NCBI RefSeq assembly: GCF_007556595.1
Contig: NZ_VJNB01000006.1
Location: 1 to 64,000 of the forward strand
Source of the DNA: Tepidimonas alkaliphilus
GTDB taxonomy: Bacteria > Pseudomonadota > Gammaproteobacteria > Burkholderiales > Burkholderiaceae_C
Reading direction: 5' to 3'
DNA: 64,000 bases
In this document: piece by piece, positions 50,471-59,337 of the stretch
Layout: every line of letters starts with the position of its first letter
Numbering within the stretch: position 1 is the stretch's first letter
Notes under the pieces: model-generated
What the model was told of the DNA's origin: nothing
Seen by the model: only the letters and a program-made list of their open reading frames with translations
Database searches by the model: none
Position numbers and translations under genes: made by a program

Positions 50471-51586
50471 TCAATCGCGCAGCACGACGCCGGCGGTGTC
50501 GTGCCACCAGAACCAAACCTCGTCGTCCCAAGTGATGTCCGACAGGTCGTGGCGCGAGGTGTTGGCCTCGGTGATGCGCACCTTGTGCCCCTGCGGCGTC
50601 ACCACGATGTAGGCGTTGTAGGAACCGTAGTAGGCGATTTCCTTGACGCGGCCCTGGAACAGGTTGCAGGCCACGCCGTCGGGGCGGTGCTTCGCGATCT
50701 CGATCTTTTCTGGCCGCACGGCCACGCTGATCGGCATGCCCAGCGTGCCGGTGGTGGCGTAGCCGACGTGGATGCGGCCGATCGGCGCGTCGATCGCGCA
50801 GTGGTCCGGTTCGTCCACCGCCAGCGTGCCGTCGAACAGGTTGACGCTGCCGATGAAGTCCGCCACGAACCGGTTGGCCGGAAATTCATACATTTCCTGC
50901 GGCGTGCCGACCTGCAGCACGCGGCCCTTGCTCATGACGGCGATGCGGCTGGCCATCGTCATCGCCTCTTCCTGGTCGTGCGTCACCATCACGCAGGTCA
51001 CGCCGACCTGCTCGATGATGTTGACCAGCTCGAACTGCGTCTGCTCGCGCAGCTTCTTGTCCAGCGCGCCCAGCGGCTCATCCAGCAGCAGCAGCTTGGG
51101 CCGCTTGGCCAGGCTGCGCGCCAGCGCCACGCGCTGCTGCTGGCCGCCAGAGAGCTGGTGCGGCTTGCGCCGCGCGTAGGCCGACAGCTGCACCAGCGCC
51201 AGCATGTCGTCCACGCGCTTGGCGATCTCGGCCTTCGGCAGGCCCTCGCGCTTGAGGCCGAAGGCGACGTTTTCCCACACGTCCAGGTGCGGAAACAGCG
51301 CGTAGCTCTGAAACATCATGTTGACCGGTCGCTCATAAGGCGGCAGGCCCGCCACGTCCTGCCCGCCCAAGAGGATACGACCAGAGGTCGGGGTCTCAAA
51401 GCCCGCCAGCATGCGCAGCAGCGTCGATTTGCCACAACCGGAGCTGCCGAGCAACGCGAAGATCTCGCCTTTGCGCACCGACAGCGACACCTCATCGACC
51501 GCCACCACCTGACCAAATTTTTTGACCAGCTTTTCGGTGACCAGGTAGTGCTCCGCATCGACCGGAACTCGCGGGGCTTCAGCCAT
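50471..51586 (-). CDS. potG: Putrescine ABC transporter ATPase PotG
   Basis: ATPase of the putrescine importer. It has about 371 residues. Walker A is [16 protein letters not shown], the signature is [15 protein letters not shown] and Walker B is [19 protein letters not shown]-terminal TOBE-type regulatory domain follows (about 250-371). The ATG at 51586 has a GAGAGA sequence about eight bases upstream; an ATG at 51604 is the alternative. The gap to potF is 149 bases. Confidence 0.93.
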   Translation of the reverse strand: MAEAPRVPVDAEHYLVTEKLVKKFGQVVAVDEVSLSVRKGEIFALLGSSGCGKSTLLRMLAGFETPTSGRILLGGQDVAGLPPYERPVNMMFQSYALFPHLDVWENVAFGLKREGLPKAEIAKRVDDMLALVQLSAYARRKPHQLSGGQQQRVALARSLAKRPKLLLLDEPLGALDKKLREQTQFELVNIIEQVGVTCVMVTHDQEEAMTMASRIAVMSKGRVLQVGTPQEMYEFPANRFVADFIGSVNLFDGTLAVDEPDHCAIDAPIGRIHVGYATTGTLGMPISVAVRPEKIEIAKHRPDGVACNLFQGRVKEIAYYGSYNAYIVVTPQGHKVRITEANTSRHDLSDITWDDEVWFWWHDTAGVVLRD

Positions 51587-51735
51587 GATGTCTCTCAATC
51601 CCATGAAAGCGCGCCTCTGGCTTGGGGCGGGGCTGGTGATTCAGCGATGGAGCCGCAAACGACAACGGGCTGCCTGCCCACAAAGGGAGAACAGCCCGTG
51701 GCGCCATGATCAGCAGCGTGGCGCGGTCAGCCGCC

Positions 51736-52902
51736 TTACTTGCCGCGCTTGAACGCGTTGTAGGCCGAGGCCATCGCCTCGCGCGCCTCGTTGGTGTAGC
51801 TGCTGGGCTGGATCAGCTTGGGCATGTAGTCGGCCGGCGGGAAGATCGACGGGTTGTTGACCACCTCCGGCTTCATCTGGTCGCGGCCCTTGGTGTTGCC
51901 GGTGTTGTAGCCCATCTCGTTGGCCATCGCGGCGGCGTTTTCGGGCTTGAGGAAGAAGTTGATGAACGCGTGCGCGTTGTTCGGGTGCTTGGCGTCCTTC
52001 AGGATCGCCATCGTGTCGAAGAACGCCAGCGCACCGGTGGAGGGCAGCAGCGCCACGATCTCGTCCTTGGAGCCGGTCTCGGCGGCGCGGCTGGCGGCGA
52101 TGTTGATGTCGCCCGCCCAGCCGATGACGGCGCAGGCCTTGCCGCTGGCGATGTCGTCGATCATCGTCGAGCTGAAGATGCGGATGTCCTTGCGGACCTT
52201 CTTCAGCATCTCCACCGCGGCCTTGTAGTCCTCGGGATCGTTGGAGTAGGCGTCCTTGCCGATGTAGTGCAGCGCCACCGGGATGATCTCGGTGGGCGAA
52301 TCGAGGTAGGCGATGCCGCAGCTCTTGAGCTTGGCGGTGTACTTCGGGTCGAACACCAGGTCCCAGGCGTTGTCGGGCATCGGCATGCCACCCAGGGCCT
52401 TCTCGACCTTCTGCTTGTTGATGCCAACGGTGGTGAAGCTCCAGCCCCACGGCACCAGGTATTGGTTGCCCGGATCGACGCGCTCCAGCACCTTCATCAC
52501 CGCCGGATCGAGGTTGCTGTAGTTGGGAATTTTGCTCTTGTCCAGCGGCTGGAACAGGCCCGCCTCGATCTGCGGCTTGGCGAACACGCTGCCCGGCACG
52601 ACGATGTCGTAGCCGGTGTTGCCGGCCACCAGCTTGGCGTGCAGCGCCTCGTTGGTCTCAAACGTGTCGTAGTTGACCTTGATGCCAGTTTCTTTCTCGA
52701 ACGCCTCCAGCATGCCGTCCGGGATGTAGTCCGGCCAGTTGTAGATGTTGAGCACCTTCTCGTCGTCGAGCACCGGGCCGGCCGGGGCCTGGGCGACCGC
52801 GGGGGCCGGCGCCGGGGCGGGCTGGGCCACCGGTTCTTCCTTCTTGCCACAGCCGGCGACGAACGCCGCGGCCAGGGCGAGCGCGAGCAGACGTTGTTTC
52901 AT
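51736..52902 (-). CDS. potF: Periplasmic putrescine-binding protein PotF/SpuD-like
   Basis: Binding protein of 388 residues with a lipoprotein signal (LALALAAAFVAGCGKKEE, Cys at 18) and an Ala/Pro/Gln linker. The mature start VLNIYNWPDYIPDGMLEAFEKETG is the classic PotF/PotD opening. Ligand-loop regions include WGWSFTTVGINKQKV and AVIGWAGDINIAA. It probably tethers to the membrane; E. coli PotF is a free periplasmic protein, so this is a difference. It heads potFGHI. Confidence 0.93.
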   Translation of the reverse strand: MKQRLLALALAAAFVAGCGKKEEPVAQPAPAPAPAVAQAPAGPVLDDEKVLNIYNWPDYIPDGMLEAFEKETGIKVNYDTFETNEALHAKLVAGNTGYDIVVPGSVFAKPQIEAGLFQPLDKSKIPNYSNLDPAVMKVLERVDPGNQYLVPWGWSFTTVGINKQKVEKALGGMPMPDNAWDLVFDPKYTAKLKSCGIAYLDSPTEIIPVALHYIGKDAYSNDPEDYKAAVEMLKKVRKDIRIFSSTMIDDIASGKACAVIGWAGDINIAASRAAETGSKDEIVALLPSTGALAFFDTMAILKDAKHPNNAHAFINFFLKPENAAAMANEMGYNTGNTKGRDQMKPEVVNNPSIFPPADYMPKLIQPSSYTNEAREAMASAYNAFKRGK

Positions 52903-53033
52903 GTCCACACTCCTGTCGAAAAGCAACGCACAACAGGCCGGAGCGCGCGCCCCAGCCCAACAGGCCGGTGCGGACCGATGCCCACCCGACGCCCGATCAT
53001 GATCTCGCAAGGCATTGTAGGACAGGGTTTGCC

Positions 53034-54434
53034 CTAGACGCGGCCCTGGCGTTGCAAATCCGCCCACGTGGCGTCCAGCGCGCGGCGAATGAGGTCGATC
53101 ATGACGTCGATGTCGGCGCGCGTCATCACCAGCGGCGGCGCAATGATCATGCGCGCGCCCACCGCGCGCATCACCACGCCGGTGTCGAAGCAGTGCTGCC
53201 GGCACAACAGGCCGACTTCCCAGTCCTCGGGGAAAGGTTCCAGCGTCGCCTTGTCGCGCGTCAGGATCAACCCGGCCACCATGCCGCAGCTTTCCGCCAC
53301 GCCCACCAGCGGGTGGTCGGCCAGCGTCGCGAAGCGCTCGGCCAGGTACGGCCCGGTGTCGTCGCGCACGCGCTCGGGCAGGCGCTCGCGCTGCATCAGG
53401 TCGAGGTTGGCCAGCGCCACCGCGCAGGCCACCGGGTGGCCGCTGTAGGTGTAGCCGTGTGTGAACTCGCCGCCTTCCACCAGCACGCGCGCGACGCGCT
53501 CGCCCACCAGCACGCCGCCCAGCGGCACGTAGCCGCTGGTGACCGCCTTGGCAAACGTCACCAGGTCGGGCTTGATGCCGAAGCGCTCGTAGGCGAACCA
53601 GTGGCCGAGCCGTCCGAAGGCGCAGATCACCTCGTCGCTGATCAGCAGGATGCCGTAGCGCTCGACGATGCGCTGCACCTCGGGCCAGTAGGTCGAAGGC
53701 GGGATGATGACGCCGCCGGCGCCCTGCACCGGCTCGGCGATGAAGGCCGCCACCTTGTCCGGGCCGACCTCGAGGATTTTTTCCTCCAGCCAGCGCGCCG
53801 CGCGCACGCCAAACGCCTCGGGCGTCTCGCCGGGCTGGCGGTGCTGCCAGTAGTAGGGCTGCTCGATGTGCACGATGCCGGGGATCGGCAGGTCGCCCTG
53901 CTCGTGCATGGCGCGCATGCCGCCCAGCGACGCGGCGGCCACCGTCGAGCCGTGGTAGGCGTTCCAGCGGCTGATGATGACCTTGCGCTGCGGCTGGCCC
54001 ATCAGGTCCCAGTAGCGGCGCACCAGCCGCACGTGGGTGTCGTTGGCCTCCGAGCCGCTGCTGGTGAAGAACACGTGCGTGAAGCGCCGCCCGTCCACCG
54101 GCGGGGCCAGCTCGGTCAGGCGCCGCGCCAGCCGCACCGGCGGCTCGGTGGTGGTCTGGAAAAACGTGTTGTAGAACGGCAGCGTCCGCATCTGGTGGTA
54201 GGCGGCCTCGGCCAGTTCGCGGCGGCCGTAGCCGGCATTGACGCACCACAGCCCGCTCATGCCGTCCAGAATGCGGTGGCCGTCGGCGTCCCAGATCCAG
54301 ATGCCCTCGGCGCGGGTGATGACGCGCACCCCCTTGGCGGCCAGCGCCGCGTGGTCGGTGAATGGGTGCAAGAAGTGCGCCGCATCCAGCGCGCGCAGCT
54401 CGTGCTTGAGGTCGGGTTCGGCCACGGCGGTCAT
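53034..54434 (-). CDS. spuC: Putrescine-pyruvate aminotransferase SpuC-like
   Basis: PLP class III aminotransferase converting putrescine to 4-aminobutyraldehyde. It has 466 residues. The N-terminal LHPFTDHAALAAKGVRVI, FTSSGSEANDTHVRLVRRYWD and NAYHGSTVAAASLGGM closely follow SpuC. The PLP-lysine motif is VTFAKAVTSGYVPLGG, with the Asp in LISDEVICAFGR. Other omega-aminotransferases (for example 5-aminovalerate) share motifs, which is of interest because davBA would yield 5-aminovalerate. It lies between puuA and potF. Confidence 0.85.
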   Translation of the reverse strand: MTAVAEPDLKHELRALDAAHFLHPFTDHAALAAKGVRVITRAEGIWIWDADGHRILDGMSGLWCVNAGYGRRELAEAAYHQMRTLPFYNTFFQTTTEPPVRLARRLTELAPPVDGRRFTHVFFTSSGSEANDTHVRLVRRYWDLMGQPQRKVIISRWNAYHGSTVAAASLGGMRAMHEQGDLPIPGIVHIEQPYYWQHRQPGETPEAFGVRAARWLEEKILEVGPDKVAAFIAEPVQGAGGVIIPPSTYWPEVQRIVERYGILLISDEVICAFGRLGHWFAYERFGIKPDLVTFAKAVTSGYVPLGGVLVGERVARVLVEGGEFTHGYTYSGHPVACAVALANLDLMQRERLPERVRDDTGPYLAERFATLADHPLVGVAESCGMVAGLILTRDKATLEPFPEDWEVGLLCRQHCFDTGVVMRAVGARMIIAPPLVMTRADIDVMIDLIRRALDATWADLQRQGRV

Positions 54435-54487
54435 CGCGGGTCTCCTTTGGGCGGGGCGGTCGCCGACTGCGGCGGCCGCGCGCGGGG

Positions 54488-55858
54488 TCAGACGTGCAGC
54501 AGCAGGTGCTCGCGCTCCCACGGCGAGATCACCTTCATGAACTCCTCGAACTCCAGTTCCTTGATCTCGGTGTAGATCGTGATGAACTCCTCGCCCAGCA
54601 CATGGTGCAGGTCCGGCTCGCGGCGCAGCCAGTCCAGCGCCTCGCCCAGGCTGCGCGGCAGCGCATACGGCGACAGGTACGCGTCGCCGCGCATCTCCGG
54701 CTTGGGCTTGATCTTGTGCACGATGCCGAGGTAGCCGCAGGCCAGCGTCATCGCCATCGCGATGTAGGGGTTGGCATCCGCCCCGATGACGCGGTTTTCC
54801 AGCCGGCGCGCCTGCGGCGGCGCGATCGGCGAGCGGATGCCGACCGTGCGGTTGTCGTGCCCCCACTCGATGTTGATCGGCGCGGCGGTGTGGCGCGCCA
54901 GCCGGCGGTAGCTGTTGACGTAGGGCGCCACCAGCGCCATCGCCGCCGGGATGTAGCGCTGCAGCCCGCCGATGTAGTGGTAGAACACCTCGGAAGGGCT
55001 GCCGTCCTCGTTGCTGAAGACGTTGCGGCCGCTTGCCTTGTCCACCAGGCTCTGGTGAATGTGCATCGCGCTGCCGGGCTCGCCGGCGATCGGCTTGGCC
55101 ATGAAGGTGGCGTACATGTCGTGGCGCAGCGCCACCTCGCGCACCGTGCGCTTGAACAGGAAGACTTCGTCCGCCAGCTCCAGCGGGTGAGCGTGGAAGA
55201 AGTTGATCTCCATCTGCCCGGCGCCGACCTCGTGGATCAGGGTGTCGACGTTGAGCTCCATCTTTTCGCAACAGTCGTAGAGCTCTTCAAACAGCGGGTC
55301 AAATTCGTTGACCGCATCGATCGAGTACGCCTGGCGCGAGGTCTCGGCGCGACCGCTGCGGCCAATGGGCGGGTGCAGCAGCGTGTTGGGGTCGGTGTTG
55401 CGCGCCGTGAGGTAGAACTCCAGCTCCGGCGCCACCACCGGCTGCAGCCCCAGCGCGTCGAACAGCCCGCAGACGTGGCGCAGCACGCTGCGCGGCGCAT
55501 ACGGGATCAGCTTGCCGCTGTGGTCAAAGCAGTCGTGAATGACCTGCGCAGTCGGGTCGGCCACCCACGGCACGATGCGCGCGGTGGACGGGTCGGGGCG
55601 CAGCTGCATGTCGCGCTCGGTCGGGTCGATGACGTCGTAATAGGGCCCGCTGGAGGGCTGCTCGCCGGTGACGCTCATCGCCACCACCGAGGCCGGCAGG
55701 CGCATGCCGCGGTCCTCGGTGAACTTTTCGCGCGGCAGGATCTTGCCGCGCGCCACGCCAGTGAGGTCGGGCACCAGGCACTCGACCTCGGTGACGCGGC
55801 GCTCGTTGAGCCACTGCTCCAGATCATTGAAGGACTTGAGTTGCTTGGCACTGCTCAT
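54488..55858 (-). CDS. puuA: Gamma-glutamylputrescine synthetase (glutamine synthetase fold)
   Basis: Ligates glutamate to putrescine at the start of the Puu route. It has 456 residues. Glutamine synthetase-type blocks include VVAPELEFYLTARNTDP, GAGQMEINFFHAHPLELAD, AGEPGSAMHIHQSL and RLENRVIGADANPYIAMA. The start region is SAKQLKSFNDLEQWLNERR. It is not the housekeeping GlnA, which has a different N-terminus. It lies 54 bases upstream of spuC in the same direction, so the two putrescine routes may share a transcript. Confidence 0.9.
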   Translation of the reverse strand: MSSAKQLKSFNDLEQWLNERRVTEVECLVPDLTGVARGKILPREKFTEDRGMRLPASVVAMSVTGEQPSSGPYYDVIDPTERDMQLRPDPSTARIVPWVADPTAQVIHDCFDHSGKLIPYAPRSVLRHVCGLFDALGLQPVVAPELEFYLTARNTDPNTLLHPPIGRSGRAETSRQAYSIDAVNEFDPLFEELYDCCEKMELNVDTLIHEVGAGQMEINFFHAHPLELADEVFLFKRTVREVALRHDMYATFMAKPIAGEPGSAMHIHQSLVDKASGRNVFSNEDGSPSEVFYHYIGGLQRYIPAAMALVAPYVNSYRRLARHTAAPINIEWGHDNRTVGIRSPIAPPQARRLENRVIGADANPYIAMAMTLACGYLGIVHKIKPKPEMRGDAYLSPYALPRSLGEALDWLRREPDLHHVLGEEFITIYTEIKELEFEEFMKVISPWEREHLLLHV

Positions 55859-55966
55859 GATGGTCTTCTCCGTAGCCCCCGCGGGGGCGGCGGCGCGCTG
55901 CCGCCGGGTGCGGAAACATTGTCGGCGCGAGCGACGCGCGGCGTCCAGCCCGCGCACGACCGACCC

Positions 55967-56830
55967 TCAGGCAGGGGTTTCGGGCGCGGCGGCAAAGGTG
56001 CGCGCCTCGCGCAGCCGGCGCGCGCGGCGCTGGCGCACCGCCTCGCCGAAGGCGCGGAAGATCGCGCTGGAGAGCGCATCCTCCCAGCAGCGCCACTCCG
56101 GGTGCCACTGCACCGCCAGCGCGAACGCGTGCGCGGCCTCGAACTCGACCGCCTCGATCAGCCCGTCCGGCGCGTGCGCCACCGCGCGCAGGCCGCGGCC
56201 GAGCCGCTTGATGCCCTGGCCGTGCAGCGAGTTGACGCGCACCACCGGCGCGCCGCCAGCCAGCCGGTGCAGGAGGCTGCCGGGCTGCAGCGTCACCTCG
56301 TGGCGCGGCGCATATTGCTGCTCCAGCGGCGCCTCCTTCGGCTCGCGGTGATCCAAATGCCCGGGCAGCGCGTGCACCGCCTGGTGCAGGCTGCCGCCGA
56401 GTGCGACGTTGATCTCCTGAAAGCCGCGGCAGATGCCCAGCAGCGGCACGTCCCGCGCCAGCGCCTCGCGCACCACCGCCAGCGTCACCTCGTCGCGCTG
56501 CTCGTCCAGCGGCAGGCGCGGGTCGGCCACCGCTTCGCCGAAGTGGCGCGGATGCACGTTGGATGGCGAGCCGGTCAGCACCACGCCGTCCACCTGCGCC
56601 AGCAGCTGCGGCACCTGCGCGGCGTCCGCGAGCGGAAACATCACCGGCTGCGCTTGCGCGCTGATCTTGACCGCGCGCGCATACTTGTCGCCCAGCACCA
56701 GGTAAGGCTGCGCGTGCGCCGTCTCGCCCAACAGACGGTGGTCAGCCGGCATCCAAACCCAAGGCAACCCAGCGTCTTCGTGCATGATGGAGCCATTCTG
56801 AGCGCCCAAGGCGGGCACCACAGGTGCCAT
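55967..56830 (-). CDS. puuD: Gamma-glutamyl-GABA hydrolase PuuD
   Basis: Class I glutamine amidotransferase-fold hydrolase that releases GABA at the end of the Puu route. It has about 287 residues. The nucleophile is Cys134 in LLGICRGFQEINVALGG and the His-Glu pair is in AVQWHPEWRCWED. TGSPSNVHPRHFGE is another family mark. The start is uncertain: ATG 56830 is chosen, ATG 56785 or TTG 56845 are possible. It is divergent from the MocR regulator with a gap of about 50 bases, and 108 bases precede puuA. Confidence 0.9.
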   Translation of the reverse strand: MAPVVPALGAQNGSIMHEDAGLPWVWMPADHRLLGETAHAQPYLVLGDKYARAVKISAQAQPVMFPLADAAQVPQLLAQVDGVVLTGSPSNVHPRHFGEAVADPRLPLDEQRDEVTLAVVREALARDVPLLGICRGFQEINVALGGSLHQAVHALPGHLDHREPKEAPLEQQYAPRHEVTLQPGSLLHRLAGGAPVVRVNSLHGQGIKRLGRGLRAVAHAPDGLIEAVEFEAAHAFALAVQWHPEWRCWEDALSSAIFRAFGEAVRQRRARRLREARTFAAAPETPA

Positions 56831-56879
56831 TTGCGCCGACCCCAAGGAGCCACTTGAGGGCTTTCACCCTTTTGCCACC

Positions 56880-58379
56880 ATGACGCAGTCCACCACTTTG
56901 CTGGCCGATCACCTGGCGGCGGAACTTGCTCGCGATGACGGGCCTGCGGGCCGCAAGAGCGGCTTGCCCCTGCACCGCCGACTGGCCGAGACCCTGCGCC
57001 GCGCCATCGCCGATGGGCGTTTGGCGGCCGGCGCGCGCTTGCCCTCCAGCCGCGAACTGGCGCAGGACTTAGGTGTGTCACGCAACACGGTGGTGGCGGC
57101 GCTGGAGCAGCTGGCCGCCGAAGGCTATGTGCGCGGGCGCGTCGGCAGTGGCACGTTCGTGGCCGAGCCCCCCGCGGGCTTGAGCGCGGCCAAGCCGCGC
57201 GCCCCCGCGATCCGCTGGGCTGGGCTGTCGCAGCGCGGGCAACGGCTGGCGCGCACGCGCAACGCGCAGCACCTGGAGCTGCAACCGTTCACGCCAGGGC
57301 CCGCGGACTTCAGCGCCTTCCCGCTGGCGCTGTGGCAGCGGCTGCAAAACAAGCACTGGCGCGGCGCGCGCCCGGAGATGCTGGACTACACCACCTCTGG
57401 CGGCTACGGGCCGCTGCGCCGCGCCGTCGCGGATCACCTGCGCATCGCGCGCGGCGTGCGGCTGGAACCTGAGCAGGTCATCATCACCAGCGGCACCCAG
57501 CAGTCGCTGGAGCTGTGCGCGCGCCTGTTGGCCGACGAGGGCGACACCGTCTGGATCGAAGATCCGGCCTACTGGGGCGCGGTCAAGGCGCTGGACGCCT
57601 GCGGGCTGCGGCTGCACCCGCTGCCGGTGGACGCGCACGGCTGGGCTCCTCCCGCACAGCCAGCCCCGGCGCCCCGGCTGATCTATGTCACGCCGTCGCA
57701 TCAATACCCCACCGGCGCGGTCATGCCGCTGGCGCGCCGCCGCGCGCTGCTGGCCGAGGCGGCCCGTCACCGGGCGTGGGTGCTGGAGGATGATTACGAC
57801 AGTGAATTTCGCTTTGACGCGCCGCCCATCGCGGCGCTGGCCGGCTTGGATCTGGACGGACGGGTCTGCTACCTGGGCACCTTCTCCAAACTGCTCTATC
57901 CGGGCTTGAAGCTGGGCTACCTGGTGGCGCCGCGCGCGCTGGTGGACGACTTTCGCCAGGCGCACTACGACCTCAACCGCCCGGGCCAGCTGCCGCTGCA
58001 AGCGGCGCTAGCGGAATTCATTGAACTAGGCCATCTGGCCAGCGCGCTGCGCCGAGCCCGCCAGGTGTATGCCGCACGACGGGCCCAGCTGCTGCAGGCG
58101 CTGCAGCCCTTGTTGGCGCAGCCCGGCGTGGCGTTGAACGGGGCCGCCCAAGGGTTGCATCTGTGCTTGCAGCTGCCAAGCTGCGTCGATGATGCCGCCA
58201 TCGCCGAGCGTCTGGCGACCGAGGGCATCACGGTGCGGCCTTTGTCGGCGTATTGTTTGACGCGGGGCGACCTGCGCGGGCTGCTGATCGGTTACGGCTA
58301 CGCGCAGCCGGCCTTGATTGAGCCCTGCGCGCGGCGCTTGGCCGAAGTGGTGCAGCAGGCGCTGCCCTCAGGGCGCTAA
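56880..58379 (+). CDS. MocR/GabR-family PLP-dependent regulator
   Basis: A 499-residue GntR-type winged helix (about 28-98, with LPSSRELAQDLGVSRNTVVAALEQL) fused to an aminotransferase-like domain. The PLP-binding lysine lies in LGTFSKLLYPGLKLGYLVAP. Family members include GabR and PdxR. It is divergent from puuD, so it may sense an amine or GABA derivative and control the puu-spu-pot genes. This is inference from position. Its end overlaps the convergent HAD gene by four bases. Confidence 0.88.
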   Translation: MTQSTTLLADHLAAELARDDGPAGRKSGLPLHRRLAETLRRAIADGRLAAGARLPSSRELAQDLGVSRNTVVAALEQLAAEGYVRGRVGSGTFVAEPPAGLSAAKPRAPAIRWAGLSQRGQRLARTRNAQHLELQPFTPGPADFSAFPLALWQRLQNKHWRGARPEMLDYTTSGGYGPLRRAVADHLRIARGVRLEPEQVIITSGTQQSLELCARLLADEGDTVWIEDPAYWGAVKALDACGLRLHPLPVDAHGWAPPAQPAPAPRLIYVTPSHQYPTGAVMPLARRRALLAEAARHRAWVLEDDYDSEFRFDAPPIAALAGLDLDGRVCYLGTFSKLLYPGLKLGYLVAPRALVDDFRQAHYDLNRPGQLPLQAALAEFIELGHLASALRRARQVYAARRAQLLQALQPLLAQPGVALNGAAQGLHLCLQLPSCVDDAAIAERLATEGITVRPLSAYCLTRGDLRGLLIGYGYAQPALIEPCARRLAEVVQQALPSGR

Positions 58380-59308
58380 GCCGGCCCCAAGAACGGCAGC
58401 ACCGCATGCGGCACAATGCCGGTCAGGGCGCTGGCGCGCGCCCAGTCCAAGCCCGCGCTGGCGCCGGCGCCGGTCACCCAAGCCGCGCGCAGCCCGCTGG
58501 CCAGCGCGCCCAGGACATCGGTGTGCAGGGTGTCGCCCAGCATCCAGACGCGATCGCGGCGCACCGGCTGCGGCAACGTCGCCAACGCGCGTTCAAAGAT
58601 GGCTGGGTAGGGCTTGCCCAGACGCTGCACCGGCGCGCCGGTGCGGGCTTCCAACCCGGCGCACCAGCCGCCGGGCTCGCGCACCCAGCCGCGCTCCCAC
58701 GGGGAGATCAAATCCGGGTTGGCCACCCAGACCGGACGCGGCTGCTGGCGCAAGCCAGCCTCCAGCCGCGCTTGCGCCGCCTCATCCCAACCTTGCGAGG
58801 CCAAAAACAGCACCGCGTCGTCGCCGTCGAAGAGCTGCCCGTCACCGCAGCGGCGCACCTGGCGCAGCGGCAAATCGTCCAGCGGCGCTTGCGGCGGGGT
58901 CACCACCGCCCAGCGCCAAGTTGGCGGGGCCGCCTGCAGCGCGGCCACGGTGACGTCGCGGCTGGTGATCCACTCCTCGGCAGCCCCATCAAAGCCCATG
59001 GCGCGGTAGCGTTCCAGCAGCGCGGCTTTGGGCACGCTGGCCGCGTTGCTCACCACCCGCACCGCCACCCCGGCGGCCCGGGCGCGCGCCAGCGCCGCGG
59101 CCGCGCCTGGGATCGCTTGCGCGCCGAGGTTGAGCACGCCAAACGCATCCAGCAGCAAAGCATCGGCCAGGGGCAGCAGCTCATCCAGGCTGTGCAGCAG
59201 CTGCGGCGCGTGGCTGGCCTTTGGCGCCTCGGGCCAGAGATGACGCTGCGCCTCGTAAGCTTGCACCAGCGCCCAGGCATCAGGGTTGGGGGAAAGCGAC
59301 AAGGTCAT
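58376..59308 (-). CDS. HAD-superfamily phosphatase (NagD-like, class IIA)
   Basis: About 310 residues. Motif I is LLLDAFGVLNLGAQAIPGA and motif III/IV is LGKPYPAIFERAL with VWMLGDTLHTDVLGALASGL. The VVSNAASVPKAALLERYRAMGF block marks the HAD-IIA hypothetical group. The substrate is unknown. The ATG at 59308 is chosen because it gives a compact N-terminus; a longer reading to 59404 would overlap puuB. It lies 29 bases after puuB. Confidence 0.85.
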   Translation of the reverse strand: MTLSLSPNPDAWALVQAYEAQRHLWPEAPKASHAPQLLHSLDELLPLADALLLDAFGVLNLGAQAIPGAAAALARARAAGVAVRVVSNAASVPKAALLERYRAMGFDGAAEEWITSRDVTVAALQAAPPTWRWAVVTPPQAPLDDLPLRQVRRCGDGQLFDGDDAVLFLASQGWDEAAQARLEAGLRQQPRPVWVANPDLISPWERGWVREPGGWCAGLEARTGAPVQRLGKPYPAIFERALATLPQPVRRDRVWMLGDTLHTDVLGALASGLRAAWVTGAGASAGLDWARASALTGIVPHAVLPFLGPA

Positions 59309-59337
59309 CCGAGCACCGCCTTGCAATCCGGTCAGGT

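Noticed and set aside
54494-56857. Open frame of about 787 codons on the plus strand
   Set aside because: It is antisense to puuA and puuD, whose motifs are unambiguous.
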